In this document: positions 47,468-57,023 of the stretch, in pieces
Layout: each line of letters starts with the position of its first letter
Position numbering within the stretch: the first letter of the stretch is position 1
NCBI RefSeq assembly: GCF_902753875.1
Contig: NZ_CADDTS010000015.1
Location: 1-64,000 of the forward strand
Source of the DNA: Acinetobacter bouvetii
Lineage (GTDB): Bacteria; Pseudomonadota; Gammaproteobacteria; Pseudomonadales; Moraxellaceae
Direction: 5' to 3'
Length of the DNA: 64,000 nt
The notes under the pieces: model-generated
Told to the model about the DNA's origin: nothing
The model's database searches: none
Seen by the model: only the letters and a program-made list of their open reading frames with translations
Position numbers and translations under genes: made by a program

Positions 47468-48073
47468 CTACACCGATTGCAAACACGCAAGTGCCTGGCT
47501 AAACACCTGTTCTGGTGTTTGGGTGGCATCCAGACGTTTAATCCGCTCACCCTGCCGCTCCCAAAGCTCCTGATAGCCTGCACGTACTTTCTCAAAGAAA
47601 GCAGCTTTCTCCTGCTCAAAGCGATCCAATGCGCCACGTTCACGTGCACGTGACATGCCCAGTTCTGTTGGTGCATCCAGCCAGAAGGTGATATTCGGCA
47701 TATGCGAGACAAAATTGGCATTCAATAACTGTAATTTTTCTTTACTTAAGCCACGTCCCGCACACTGATAGGCAAAACTGGCATCGGTAAAACGGTCACA
47801 CAGCACCGTTTTACCTGCGGTCAAGGCCGGTACAATCACCTGCTGTAAATGCTGTGCACGTGCCGCGTACATCAAAAGCAATTCAGTATCGTTCGACATG
47901 CTTTCTTCATGATTAACTGACAACAGCAGCGAACGGATCTGTTCTGCCATTGGTGTACCCCCCGGCTCACGCGTCAGTACCACTTCATGACCTTGCTGCA
48001 TTAAATAGTCATACATTTTACGAATGAGTGTGGTTTTCCCGACACCTTCAGTGCCTTCAAAACTAATAAACAT
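47468..48073 (-). CDS. tmk: Thymidylate kinase
   Basis: Phosphorylates dTMP to dTDP. P-loop FEGTEGVGKTT is at residues 4-14. LTREPGGTPMAEQIRSLLL carries the DRX-like specificity loop, and CDRFTDASFAYQ is the dTMP-binding segment. The length of 201 residues fits. It lies 3 bp downstream of mltG, in the order pabC-mltG-tmk common in gamma-proteobacteria. Confidence 0.97.
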   Translation of the reverse strand: MFISFEGTEGVGKTTLIRKMYDYLMQQGHEVVLTREPGGTPMAEQIRSLLLSVNHEESMSNDTELLLMYAARAQHLQQVIVPALTAGKTVLCDRFTDASFAYQCAGRGLSKEKLQLLNANFVSHMPNITFWLDAPTELGMSRARERGALDRFEQEKAAFFEKVRAGYQELWERQGERIKRLDATQTPEQVFSQALACLQSV

Positions 48074-48076
48074 CCA

Positions 48077-49126
48077 TCACTCCTTCTTCGATTTCAATAC
48101 AGACAGGTAATCCTGTACCGCACGATTATGCTCGTTTAAACTTGCAGTAAATTTATGTCCACCATTGCCGGTTGCCACAAAATAAATATTGTTTGAAGCA
48201 TCCGGATGCATGGCCGCTTCAATGGCTTTTTGGCTTGGCAATGCAATAGGTGTTGGCGGTAAGCCATTGTTGGTATAGGTATTATAAGCAGTCGGTGTAC
48301 GCAAATCGGTCCGGGTGATATTGCCTGTATAACGATCACCCATGCCATAAATCACGGTTGGGTCAGTTTGCAGACGCATACCCATTTTTAAACGACGCAC
48401 AAATACCCCAGACACCTGTTCAAGTTCGCTGTCCAGACTGGTTTCTTTTTCAATGATCGAAGCCATGATCAGCGCTTCATATTTATCCTTATAGGGTAAA
48501 TCTGTGGCGCGATTGGCCCAGGCAGTATCCAAAGATTTCATTTGACGGTTATACAAATCCGTCAGAATCTTCTTATCGCTTTCCCCTTTGGCAAAGAAAT
48601 AGGTATCTGGTGCAAACAAACCTTCAGGATGATTAAACGGAATATTTAAGGCTTTGAGCATTTGATCTTGCGGCAGATTGACGACTTTTTTAGTGACCAA
48701 ATCGTCCTTTTTCAACTGCTGAATCAGCTGTTTAAAGGTGGTGCCTTCAATCACCAGAATGCGATTCATCTGGGCATTTTCAGAATTTGAAACCAGTTCC
48801 ATCACTTCACGTACCGACATGCCTTGATGAATTTCATACACACCGGCTTTCATGCTGTCATGAATCATGATTTTCTGATACAGCTTCAAGATCACAGGAA
48901 AACTGATTTTATTTTGTTTGGCCAAACGATCAATAAAGCTTGAATAGCTGTCTCCAGCGCCAATCGCCAGCATCTGCTTTTCGCCTTCTACTGGATAAGC
49001 CTTAAATAGACTTGACCACAGCATCACTACAGCCATGAGCAGCAAACCGGCACATAGAATAAAGACACCTTTCAAGGGAAAGACTTTGGTTGCTTTCTTT
49101 TTTGATTTTTTCTTTGCGCTGGACAT
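48077..49126 (-). CDS. mltG: Endolytic murein transglycosylase MltG
   Basis: An inner-membrane lytic transglycosylase that sets the length of new glycan strands. One N-terminal membrane helix (about residues 18-40) is preceded by a Lys-rich tail (SSAKKKSKKKATK). The catalytic motif is in ALIMASIIEKETSLDSELEQVSGVFVRRL with the conserved Glu. YGMGDRYTGNITRTDLRTPTAYNTYTNNGLPPTPI is the second conserved part. The length of 349 residues fits. Between pabC and tmk. Confidence 0.95.
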   Translation of the reverse strand: MSSAKKKSKKKATKVFPLKGVFILCAGLLLMAVVMLWSSLFKAYPVEGEKQMLAIGAGDSYSSFIDRLAKQNKISFPVILKLYQKIMIHDSMKAGVYEIHQGMSVREVMELVSNSENAQMNRILVIEGTTFKQLIQQLKKDDLVTKKVVNLPQDQMLKALNIPFNHPEGLFAPDTYFFAKGESDKKILTDLYNRQMKSLDTAWANRATDLPYKDKYEALIMASIIEKETSLDSELEQVSGVFVRRLKMGMRLQTDPTVIYGMGDRYTGNITRTDLRTPTAYNTYTNNGLPPTPIALPSQKAIEAAMHPDASNNIYFVATGNGGHKFTASLNEHNRAVQDYLSVLKSKKE

Positions 49127-49127
49127 A

Positions 49128-49946
49128 TTAATGAATCTGATCTAATTGAAGGGTATTGAACAGCTCAATACAGGGTTGAACATTCAAAGCTTGCTGGTTA
49201 AGTTCCGTCACAAGTTTCATTGGACTTAAGGCATTACAGAAAAACAGACTTTCAAATTTTGAAATGTCATCCAGATTGATAAAACGCTGTTCACACTGAA
49301 TCCCTTGCTGCTGCATGCGAGATAAAATTTCTGCCCGCATCACACCATGCACACCATTATAACGAAGTTCAGGCGTAATCCATGTATTGTTTAAACGAAT
49401 GAAACAATTACTGCTTACTCCTTCAACAACAGTACCTTGCACATCGGTGACCAAGGCTTCAGGCCATCCGCGCTGATCGGCTTCATTTTTCAATAACACC
49501 TGTTCCAGACGGTTGAGACTTTTTAAGCCTACCAGCCCCGGCATGCTCAGTCCCAGCACCTGTTGCAGTACGCCGGATTTAATTTTTTCAATCTGAAAAT
49601 CATCCACGGCTTTGGGATAGAAAAATACCCAGACATCGGCCGAATGCTCAGGCAAACTGTAGCCACGCTGCCCTTCACCGCGACTGATGATGATTTTCAG
49701 CGTGCCATTCACTTCCAGAAATTGCTGCTGCAATACATGCAAAGTTTGATCAATCCAGCTCAAATCCGCATGAAGTAATAACCGTTCGCAACTTAATTGC
49801 AAACGTGCCATATGCAAGCTTTCAAGTTCAATCCTGCCATGCCGAATGCGAGCTGTAGTAAAGCAGCCATCGCCATAATGAAATGCACGATCCGATAATG
49901 AAATTCCGCTGACTTCCCGTGCATTTTTAAAACATGGCATATGCAA
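49128..49946 (-). CDS. pabC: Aminodeoxychorismate lyase
   Basis: A PLP-dependent fold-type IV enzyme of 272 residues that splits aminodeoxychorismate to p-aminobenzoate and pyruvate in folate synthesis. The start DRAFHYGDGCFTTARIRHGRIE carries the family motif. The Schiff-base lysine lies in the LVGLKSLNRLEQVLL stretch. EGVSSNCFIRLNNTWITPEL is the usual C-terminal signature. It is the first gene of pabC-mltG-tmk and starts close to the divergent sulfate-binding gene. Confidence 0.93.
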   Translation of the reverse strand: MHMPCFKNAREVSGISLSDRAFHYGDGCFTTARIRHGRIELESLHMARLQLSCERLLLHADLSWIDQTLHVLQQQFLEVNGTLKIIISRGEGQRGYSLPEHSADVWVFFYPKAVDDFQIEKIKSGVLQQVLGLSMPGLVGLKSLNRLEQVLLKNEADQRGWPEALVTDVQGTVVEGVSSNCFIRLNNTWITPELRYNGVHGVMRAEILSRMQQQGIQCEQRFINLDDISKFESLFFCNALSPMKLVTELNQQALNVQPCIELFNTLQLDQIH

Positions 49947-49999
49947 GCATCCTGTAAATGATGACTTAGTTTAAGAATAGCTGCGCCGGATTGATAGCA

Positions 50000-50037
50000 T
50001 TTTTATTCATATAAAATTCGTTTCTTATTATTTTTTA
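50000..50037 (+). promoter_or_regulatory. Duplicated 38-bp upstream motif, copy 1 (sulfate-binding gene 1)
   Basis: A 38-bp AT-rich block that contains ATTCATATAAAATTCG and recurs at 51187-51224 with one difference (C to T). It ends 70 bp before the ATG. Conservation between two otherwise diverged spacers argues for a regulatory role. The TATAAAATTCGTTTCTTATTA core is consistent with a CysB-type sulfur-control site, though this is inferred from context only. Confidence 0.65.
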
Positions 50038-50107
50038 CATATAAAACTTAAGGTTATTCTTCGCCTTGTTACAAAACATGAATAATTCAAATTTAAAGGA
50101 TACCAAA

Positions 50108-51112
50108 ATGCGCTCATTAAAAATTGGGGTTTTAGCCGCTCTTATTTCAGCAACATCATTCAGTGCGATTGCAAAAGACTTTCTAAATGTTTCTTATGAC
50201 CCAACTCGTGAATTATACGAAAATTATAATAAAGAGTTTGGTGCGTATTGGAAAAAAACTACCGGTCAGGACATTACCTTCAAACAATCACACGGTGGTT
50301 CAGGTAAACAGGCACGTTCTGTCATTGATGGTCTGGATGCAGATGTCGTCACTTTGGCTTTGGCTGCCGATATTGATGCGATTGCAGAAAACACCAATCT
50401 TCTACCTAAAAACTGGCAAAAGAAGTTTCCAAACAACTCGACCCCATATACCTCAACCATCGTATTTTTAGTGCGTAAAGGTAACCCTAAAGGTATTAAA
50501 GACTGGGGCGATTTAATTAAAAATGATGTAGGCATTATTACCCCAAACCCTAAAACCTCAGGCGGCGCACGCTGGAACTATTTGGCCGCTTGGGCTTGGG
50601 CAAAACATCAGGCAGGCGGTAACGATGCCAAAGCACAAGAATTTGTCCGTCAAATCTATAAAAACACAAAAGTGCTAGACTCAGGTGCACGCGGTGCAAC
50701 CACCACATTTGCTGAACGCGGTATTGGTGATGTCTTGCTGGCTTGGGAAAATGAAGCACATTTAGCCATTCGTGAACAACCGGGCAAGTTTGAAATCATC
50801 ACCCCATCATTATCTATTTTGGCTGAGCCACCTGTTGCCATTGTAGAAAAGAATGCTCAGAAAGATGGCAATCTGAATGTCGCGAAAGCCTATCTGAACT
50901 ACCTGTATTCACCTGCGGGCCAAACCATTGCTGCCAATAATTTCTATCGTCCACGTAACGCAGCCGTAGCAGCAAAATACAAATCAGTATTCAAACCTTT
51001 AAAACTGATCACCATTGATAAAGAGTTTGGCGGTTGGACCAAAGTGCAAAAACAGCACTTCGAAAATGGCGGTGTGTTTGACCAGATTGTGAAAGCCAAT
51101 AGCGGAAAATAA
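50108..51112 (+). CDS. Sulfate-binding protein, first tandem copy
   Basis: A periplasmic solute-binding protein of the Sbp/CysP family that hands sulfate or thiosulfate to CysTWA. The signal peptide is [22 protein letters not shown]. The mature part opens with [19 protein letters not shown], contains [20 protein letters not shown], and has the ligand-binding loop [14 protein letters not shown]. It is 334 residues from ATG 50108, which has AAAGGA 8 nt upstream; a longer in-frame ATG at 50066 lacks a signal peptide start. The next gene is a close paralogue. Confidence 0.93.
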   Translation: MRSLKIGVLAALISATSFSAIAKDFLNVSYDPTRELYENYNKEFGAYWKKTTGQDITFKQSHGGSGKQARSVIDGLDADVVTLALAADIDAIAENTNLLPKNWQKKFPNNSTPYTSTIVFLVRKGNPKGIKDWGDLIKNDVGIITPNPKTSGGARWNYLAAWAWAKHQAGGNDAKAQEFVRQIYKNTKVLDSGARGATTTFAERGIGDVLLAWENEAHLAIREQPGKFEIITPSLSILAEPPVAIVEKNAQKDGNLNVAKAYLNYLYSPAGQTIAANNFYRPRNAAVAAKYKSVFKPLKLITIDKEFGGWTKVQKQHFENGGVFDQIVKANSGK

Positions 51113-51131
51113 GCACAATTATCCATTAAGG

Positions 51132-51160
51132 CAGTCACTTTACTCATAAAGTGCTGTCTT
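51132..51160 (+). terminator. Hairpin between the two sulfate-binding genes
   Basis: CAGTCACTTTA pairs with TAAAGTGCTG (one bulged T) around CTCA (51132-51156), then TCTTAACTT. It is a fair terminator shape after copy 1. Copy 2 has its own duplicated promoter motif downstream, so the two may be transcribed separately. Confidence 0.55.
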
Positions 51161-51186
51161 AACTTCTAAAAAACCAATCAATATCT

Positions 51187-51224
51187 TTTTTATTCATATA
51201 AAATTCGTTTTTTATTATTTTTTA
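51187..51224 (+). promoter_or_regulatory. Duplicated 38-bp upstream motif, copy 2 (sulfate-binding gene 2)
   Basis: Identical to 50000-50037 in 37 of 38 positions, ending 62 bp before the ATG of the second sulfate-binding gene. It was probably duplicated with the gene and then retained by selection. Confidence 0.65.
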
Positions 51225-51286
51225 TGCATAAAGAATGGCGCTATTCTAGCCTCAAGTTATAAACATCAAGAAATTTAGAGGTCACC

Positions 51287-52291
51287 ATGCGTTCATTAAA
51301 AATCGGGGTCTTAGCAGCACTTATTTCAGCAACTTCTTTTAGTGCGCTGGCAAAAGACTTTTTAAACGTTTCTTACGATCCTACTCGTGAATTGTATGAA
51401 GATGTGAACAAAGCGTTTGGTCAATATTGGAAAAGCCGTACTGGCCAAGATATTAACTTTAAGCAATCACATGGTGGCTCTGGCAAACAGGCTCGTGCAG
51501 TCATTGATGGTTTGGATGCAGATGTCGTGACTTTGGCTTTGGCTGCTGATATTGATGTGATTGCAGAAAAAACCAAATTGCTTCCAAGTGACTGGCAGAA
51601 AAAGCTACCGCAAAACTCTACCCCTTACACTTCAACCATTGTGTTTCTGGTTCGCAAAGGCAACCCAAAGCACATTAAAGACTGGGGTGATCTGGTTAAA
51701 CCGGGTGTCGGTATTATTACCCCAAACCCTAAAACCTCTGGCGGCGCACGCTGGAACTATTTAGCAGCTTGGGCTTGGGCAAAACATCAGGCAGGCGGTA
51801 ACGATGCCAAAGCCCAAGAATTTGTGCGTAAGATTTATAAGAATACTAAAGTACTTGATTCAGGTGCACGCGGTGCAACCACCACCTTTGCTGAACGCGG
51901 TATTGGTGATGTCTTGCTGGCTTGGGAAAATGAAGCACACTTAGCCATTCGTGAACAACCAGGAAAATTTGAAATCGTGACTCCATCACTTTCAATTCTT
52001 GCAGAACCACCAGTTGCGATTGTTGAAAAAAATGCTGAGAAAAAAGGAAATAAGTACTTGGCTCAAGGCTACTTAAACTTCCTTTACTCACCACGCGGTC
52101 AGCAAATTGCAGCACAAAATTTCTACCGTCCACGCAACGAAAAAACATTGGCGCAATACAGTCAAGTATTTAAGCCACTTAAATTAGTGACCATCGACAA
52201 AGAGTTTGGTGGTTGGGACAAGGTTCAAAAAGCCCACTTTGAAAATGGTGGTGTATTTGACCAGATCGTGAAAGCTAACAGCGCGAAATAA
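51287..52291 (+). CDS. Sulfate-binding protein, second tandem copy
   Basis: A paralogue of the preceding gene, also 334 residues, with the signal peptide [22 protein letters not shown]. Most of the sequence is shared, including [19 protein letters not shown] and [20 protein letters not shown]. Differences cluster near the N-terminus of the mature part ([17 protein letters not shown]) and in the C-terminal quarter ([21 protein letters not shown]). Long identical DNA stretches in the middle suggest gene conversion. The copies may differ in preference between sulfate and thiosulfate. Confidence 0.92.
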   Translation: MRSLKIGVLAALISATSFSALAKDFLNVSYDPTRELYEDVNKAFGQYWKSRTGQDINFKQSHGGSGKQARAVIDGLDADVVTLALAADIDVIAEKTKLLPSDWQKKLPQNSTPYTSTIVFLVRKGNPKHIKDWGDLVKPGVGIITPNPKTSGGARWNYLAAWAWAKHQAGGNDAKAQEFVRKIYKNTKVLDSGARGATTTFAERGIGDVLLAWENEAHLAIREQPGKFEIVTPSLSILAEPPVAIVEKNAEKKGNKYLAQGYLNFLYSPRGQQIAAQNFYRPRNEKTLAQYSQVFKPLKLVTIDKEFGGWDKVQKAHFENGGVFDQIVKANSAK

Positions 52292-52325
52292 TCTTCACGC
52301 TCTATTTTAATCAGGGAGTATCGTC

Positions 52326-52931
52326 ATGATTCATACTGTAATTGTTCCGGGTGTAGGTGGCAGTGAAGCTGCTCACTGGCAATCTTGGTTACAACGACAA
52401 CTCATGTCATGCTCTCGTGTACAGCAAAAAGACTGGAATCATCCGGTATTACAAAACTGGATTGCCGAATTTGTAAATACGATTGCTCCCATTCAAGGTC
52501 ACATCCAGATTGTTGCCCATAGCTTTGGTTGTTTAACCGCTGTTGCAGCACTAGCCCAGCATCCTGAATTAAATCAAAAAATTAAAAATTTGATTCTGGT
52601 TGCACCGGCTAATCCTGCCCGCTTTGGTGAAGCTGGCTTCGCTCGTGACAGCCAGCAAGATTATCAGCGTTATTTCCATCAGCTTAAAATTGCAGTACCT
52701 ACCACCTTGTTGATTAGTGAAAATGATCCCTGGTTAAATTTTGAAGATGCTCAGCAACTGGCAAAAGCATGGAAATTAAACCCGATTAATCTGGGGCCGG
52801 TTGGCCATATTAATGTGGCTTCCGGATTTGGTCCCTTTCCTGAAATTTATGATTATTTAATTTCAGAAAATGTACTAGAACATATCAACTTTACTGATGA
52901 TAGCAAGTACTTTTTTAAATTTGCAATTTAA
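52326..52931 (+). CDS. Alpha/beta hydrolase, RBBP9/YdeN family
   Basis: A small serine hydrolase of 201 residues. The N-terminal VPGVGGSEAAHWQSWLQRQL and the nucleophile elbow VAHSFGCLTA fit the RBBP9/YdeN family. Asp in ISENDPW and His in VGHINVASGFG complete the likely triad. It lies 35 bp after the second sulfate-binding gene and before cysT. Substrate unknown; being inside a sulfur-uptake locus suggests a role with an organosulfur ester or simply shared regulation. Confidence 0.88.
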   Translation: MIHTVIVPGVGGSEAAHWQSWLQRQLMSCSRVQQKDWNHPVLQNWIAEFVNTIAPIQGHIQIVAHSFGCLTAVAALAQHPELNQKIKNLILVAPANPARFGEAGFARDSQQDYQRYFHQLKIAVPTTLLISENDPWLNFEDAQQLAKAWKLNPINLGPVGHINVASGFGPFPEIYDYLISENVLEHINFTDDSKYFFKFAI

Positions 52932-52974
52932 CTTCTGCAAATTATGCTTGTGCCGAATTAAACTTTTATTTTTC

Positions 52975-52993
52975 GCTGACTTAATTGGTCAGC
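52975..52993 (+). terminator. Short hairpin upstream of cysT
   Basis: GCTGAC (52975-52980) and GTCAGC (52988-52993) form a 6-bp stem with a 7-nt loop, followed after 6 bp by TTTTT. It is weak, and may act as a partial terminator between the hydrolase and cysT. Confidence 0.5.
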
Positions 52994-53016
52994 ATCGCTC
53001 TTTTTGAGGAGTCATC

Positions 53017-53850
53017 ATGTCGCAGCGATCCCGAGTGCTGCCAGGATTTGGTCTTTCTCTAGGCTTTACCCTAGCGTATTTGTCATTAATTGTTCTTATT
53101 CCTCTTTCAGCGGTGTTTATTAAATCACTGGGGATTGGCTGGGACGGTTTATGGGAAATTTTAAGTTCAGAACGTATCTTAAAATCTTTGCAGTTGAGTT
53201 TTAGTGCAGCCCTGATTGCAGCGGTGATCAATGTCATCTTTGGCTTGTTACTGGCCTGGTGCTTGGTACGTTACAGTTTTCCAGGTAAACGCATTATTGA
53301 TGCTTTGGTAGATTTACCATTTGCCCTGCCAACTGCAGTGGCCGGTATTGCCCTGACTTCTTTATATGCACCCACTGGCTGGATTGGTCAGTATTTGGAA
53401 CCAATGGGCATTAAAGTAGCCTATACCCCGATCGGGATTACCCTTGCCTTGATCTTTATTGGTATTCCTTTTGTGGTGCGTACGGTACAGCCTGTACTGA
53501 GTGACCTGGAAACGGAACTGGAAGAAGCCGCATCTGCACTGGGTGCCAACCGCTTTCAGATTGTGACTAAAATTATTTTACCGATTTTATTCCCTGCTCT
53601 TTTGACCGGTTTTGCCTTAGCCTTTGCACGTGGTGTCGGTGAATACGGTTCGGTGATCTTTATTGCCGGTAACCAGCCTTTTGAAACTGAAATCGCGCCG
53701 CTGATGATTATTTCTCGTTTAGAAGAATATGACTATGCCGGTGCAACCACCATTGCCGTAGTCATGCTGGTGCTGTCATTTGCGATTTTATTCCTGATTA
53801 ACTTGCTACAAGCATGGGCCAGCCGCCGTACAGGGAGAACTGCACGATGA
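53017..53850 (+). CDS. cysT: Sulfate/thiosulfate ABC transporter permease CysT
   Basis: An inner-membrane permease of 277 residues. The permease domain has the EAA loop [21 protein letters not shown], and [20 protein letters not shown] and [16 protein letters not shown] are CysT signatures. The start codon follows GAGGAG. It overlaps cysW by 4 bp (ATGA). Transport partners are CysW, CysA and the sulfate-binding proteins upstream. Confidence 0.96.
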   Translation: MSQRSRVLPGFGLSLGFTLAYLSLIVLIPLSAVFIKSLGIGWDGLWEILSSERILKSLQLSFSAALIAAVINVIFGLLLAWCLVRYSFPGKRIIDALVDLPFALPTAVAGIALTSLYAPTGWIGQYLEPMGIKVAYTPIGITLALIFIGIPFVVRTVQPVLSDLETELEEAASALGANRFQIVTKIILPILFPALLTGFALAFARGVGEYGSVIFIAGNQPFETEIAPLMIISRLEEYDYAGATTIAVVMLVLSFAILFLINLLQAWASRRTGRTAR

Positions 53851-54740
53851 GTTTAATCACCAACAGCAATGCTTTAGCTGAAAAATTACAGTCCCGTGAT
53901 GCCACCCGCGAACCGATCTGGGTACGCTATTTACTCATCACCATCGCGCTGATTTTCTTTTTAAGCTGCCTGATTCTGCCCTTAATTCTGGTGTTTGTAG
54001 AAGCATTCAAACAAGGCGTCGGGGTTTACTTTCAGGCCTTGGTTCATCCGGATACTTTGTCTGCGGTGAAGCTGACTTTACTGACTGCCGTGATTGCCGT
54101 GCCATTAAATGTGATTTTTGGTGTAGCAGCCGCATGGTCAGTAGCAAAATTCAATTTCCGTGGGAAATCGATTTTAACCACCATTATTGACATGCCTTTC
54201 TCGGTTTCGCCAGTGATTGCCGGTTTAATGCTGGTACTGATTTTTGGTACCCAAGGTTGGCTGGGTGGCTGGTTAATGGATCATGACATCAAAATCCTAT
54301 ATGCCGTGCCTGCGATTGTACTGGCAACCGTGTTCATTACCGTACCGTTTGTGGCGCGTGAATTGATTCCCTTGATGGAAGCGCAAGGCACAGAGGAAGA
54401 AGAAGCGGCAATTGTACTGGGTGCTTCTGGTTGGCAAACCTTCTGGAAAGTGACCTTACCGAATATTAAATGGGGTCTGATTTACGGGGTAATTCTGTGT
54501 AATGCACGTGCCATGGGTGAATTTGGAGCGGTGTCGGTGGTATCCGGTCACATTCGCGGTGAAACCAATACCTTACCCTTACACGTGGAAATCCTTTACA
54601 ACGAATATACCTTTAGTGCGGCGTTTGCAGTGTCATCACTGTTAGCCTTACTGGCGATTGTAACCCTGATCTTAAAAACATGGGTGGAACTACGTCAGGA
54701 AAAGCAGAACAAACGTAATCAAGATTCACAGGCTTCTTAA
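53847..54740 (+). CDS. cysW: Sulfate/thiosulfate ABC transporter permease CysW
   Basis: Second permease of the sulfate importer, 297 residues from the ATG at 53847 that overlaps the cysT stop (ATGA). An in-frame upstream start at 53814 would run into cysT and is unlikely. The EAA-type loop is [22 protein letters not shown], and [23 protein letters not shown] is a CysW marker. Ends 11 bp before cysA. Confidence 0.95.
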   Translation: MSLITNSNALAEKLQSRDATREPIWVRYLLITIALIFFLSCLILPLILVFVEAFKQGVGVYFQALVHPDTLSAVKLTLLTAVIAVPLNVIFGVAAAWSVAKFNFRGKSILTTIIDMPFSVSPVIAGLMLVLIFGTQGWLGGWLMDHDIKILYAVPAIVLATVFITVPFVARELIPLMEAQGTEEEEAAIVLGASGWQTFWKVTLPNIKWGLIYGVILCNARAMGEFGAVSVVSGHIRGETNTLPLHVEILYNEYTFSAAFAVSSLLALLAIVTLILKTWVELRQEKQNKRNQDSQAS

Positions 54741-54751
54741 GGAATGACATC

Positions 54752-55813
54752 ATGAGTATTCAAGTTAAAAATATTGAAAAACACTTTGGTGCATTCCATG
54801 CACTGAACAACATTTCCCTGGACTTTCCAGATGGCCAGCTGGTGGCTTTATTGGGTCCATCAGGCTGTGGTAAAACCACCCTGCTGCGTATTATTGCCGG
54901 TCTGGAATCTGCTGATGGCGGTCAAGTGATTCTTGAAGGTGAAGATGCCACCGATGTACACGTACGCGAACGTCAAGTCGGTTTCGTTTTCCAGCATTAT
55001 GCGCTGTTCCGTCATATGACCGTATTTGACAATATCGCTTTCGGCTTACGGGTACGTCCACGCTCAACCCGGCCATCAGAAGCTGAAATTAAAAAACGTG
55101 TCACTCGCCTGCTCGACCTGGTTCAGCTGGGTTTCCTTGCAGACCGTTACCCGGCACAACTTTCAGGTGGTCAACGTCAACGTATTGCCTTGGCTCGTGC
55201 TTTAGCGGTTGAACCGCGCGTGTTATTGCTGGATGAACCATTTGGTGCCTTGGATGCCAAAGTGCGTAAAGAACTGCGCCGCTGGTTACGTACCCTGCAT
55301 GATGAACTGCACATCACTTCTATTTTCGTGACTCATGATCAGGAAGAAGCGCTGGAAGTGGCTGATCAGATTATTGTCATGAACAAAGGCAATGTCGAGC
55401 AAATTGGTTCACCGCGTGAAGTGTATGAAAAACCGGCTACCCCGTTTGTATTCGACTTCTTGGGTCAGGCCAACCGTTTTGAAGGTCAAAATCAGCAAGG
55501 CATTATTCAGATTGGTGATGACCGTCTGCAACTGCCGCAGATGAAAGATGCGCCGCAAGGCAATGTGATTGCTTTCGCCCGTCCCAATGAACTGCGTATT
55601 CATGCCACTCCGCAAGAAAATGCCATTCAGGCAACTTTCTTACGTGAAATCTGGATCGCAGGTAAAGTTCTGGCTGAACTTCAAGATCGCCAAGGCAATC
55701 TCATTGAAATTTCGCTGAATTCTGAAGAAGCCAAACTACATCAATTCAAACCAAATCAAACAGTGTGGTTAAGCCCGACGGCATTACATCTGTTTGCTCA
55801 TGACGTCGCTTAA
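54752..55813 (+). CDS. cysA: Sulfate/thiosulfate ABC transporter ATP-binding protein CysA
   Basis: The ATPase that drives sulfate import. Walker [14 protein letters not shown], signature [15 protein letters not shown] and Walker [13 protein letters not shown] are present. The C-terminal domain (about residues 240-350) carries TOBE-like sequence with [13 protein letters not shown]. The length of 353 residues fits. Last transport gene, with cysB following 50 bp later. Confidence 0.96.
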   Translation: MSIQVKNIEKHFGAFHALNNISLDFPDGQLVALLGPSGCGKTTLLRIIAGLESADGGQVILEGEDATDVHVRERQVGFVFQHYALFRHMTVFDNIAFGLRVRPRSTRPSEAEIKKRVTRLLDLVQLGFLADRYPAQLSGGQRQRIALARALAVEPRVLLLDEPFGALDAKVRKELRRWLRTLHDELHITSIFVTHDQEEALEVADQIIVMNKGNVEQIGSPREVYEKPATPFVFDFLGQANRFEGQNQQGIIQIGDDRLQLPQMKDAPQGNVIAFARPNELRIHATPQENAIQATFLREIWIAGKVLAELQDRQGNLIEISLNSEEAKLHQFKPNQTVWLSPTALHLFAHDVA

Positions 55814-55863
55814 TAACACATAGATGGGGCAAAATAGCCCCATCCTCTTAGGGTATACAGCAT

Positions 55864-56787
55864 ATGAATTTCCAACAATTAAGAATTATTCGAGAAACAG
55901 TTAGACAGAACTTTAATTTGACCGAGGCTTCGGCTGCACTTTACACATCTCAATCAGGTGTGAGTAAACACATTAAAGATTTAGAAGATGAACTTGGGGT
56001 ACAACTGTTTATCCGTAAAGGTAAACGCTTATTGGGCTTAACTGAGCCGGGCCAGTCTTTACTAGGCATCGTAGAACGCATGCTGGTCGATGCAGACAAC
56101 ATTAAACGTCTTGCCGATGACTTTAACCGTGTCGATGAAGGTACGCTGACCATTGCAACCACGCATACCCAAGCACGTTATGTCCTGCCGCCAATTGTCA
56201 ACCAATTCAAAAAAGAATTTCCTAAAGTACATTTGATCTTGCAACAGGCCAGTCCGGTTGAAATTACCGAAATGTTGCTTCAGGGGGAAGCAGATATTGG
56301 TATTGCCACTGAATCTTTGACCACGGAAGAAAATCTGGCAAGCGTGCCTTACTATAATTGGCAGCACAGTATTATTACCCCGCAAAATCACCCGCTCACC
56401 ACCAAGTCGGATATCAGTTTAGAAGACTTGGCCGAATATCCGATTATTACCTATCATGGTGGTTTTACGGGCCGTTCGAAAATTGACAAAGCCTTTGAAG
56501 ATGCCGGAATTGATGTCGATATCGTGATGTCTGCTCTGGATGCTGACGTCATTAAAACCTATGTCGAACTGAATATGGGGGTCGGGATTGTCAACAATGT
56601 GGCTTATGATCCGGAACGTGATTATCGCCTTAAACAAATTCAAACCGATATCTTTGGGGTGAACACCACCTGGATTGCTGTGCGTAAAGGTCATTTACTG
56701 CGCGGTTACGGCTATGAGTTCATTTCACTCTGCTCACCTGAAGCGGACATTAAAGCGCTAAAACGAGTTGCTTATCCAGAAGACTAA
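55864..56787 (+). CDS. cysB: LysR-type regulator CysB
   Basis: The sulfur-starvation activator. The N-terminal HTH is in MNFQQLRIIRETVRQNFNLTEASAALYTSQSGVSKHIKDLED, a CysB-type start. The effector domain contains TTHTQARYVLPPIVNQFKKEFP, the CysB ligand-binding segment. Length 307. It sits directly after the genes it should control, so autoregulation or shared transcription with the operon is likely. CysB normally responds to N-acetylserine and sulfide. Confidence 0.95.
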   Translation: MNFQQLRIIRETVRQNFNLTEASAALYTSQSGVSKHIKDLEDELGVQLFIRKGKRLLGLTEPGQSLLGIVERMLVDADNIKRLADDFNRVDEGTLTIATTHTQARYVLPPIVNQFKKEFPKVHLILQQASPVEITEMLLQGEADIGIATESLTTEENLASVPYYNWQHSIITPQNHPLTTKSDISLEDLAEYPIITYHGGFTGRSKIDKAFEDAGIDVDIVMSALDADVIKTYVELNMGVGIVNNVAYDPERDYRLKQIQTDIFGVNTTWIAVRKGHLLRGYGYEFISLCSPEADIKALKRVAYPED

Positions 56788-56807
56788 ACAAGCTGTATTG
56801 TTGATCA

Positions 56808-56835
56808 TGAGGGATACTTAAAGTATCCCTTTTTT
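56808..56835 (+). terminator. Terminator of cysB
   Basis: GGGATACTT (56811-56819) and AAGTATCCC (56821-56829) are perfect complements separated by one base, followed by six T residues. Confidence 0.92.
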
Positions 56836-57023
56836 ATTGATTTTTTATGGCAATTCAATTCAAAACAATATCTTCTTTTTTTAAAATGTTTAACTATCTG
56901 AAATTTCAAACAATGCTTGCTCATATTGTATCAAATCACCTAAAGTAGGCTTCTTAATAAAAAAATATCAATTTCAGGTATGTATTCCACATTATATACA
57001 CTGAATCACAAGAGAAAATTGGA

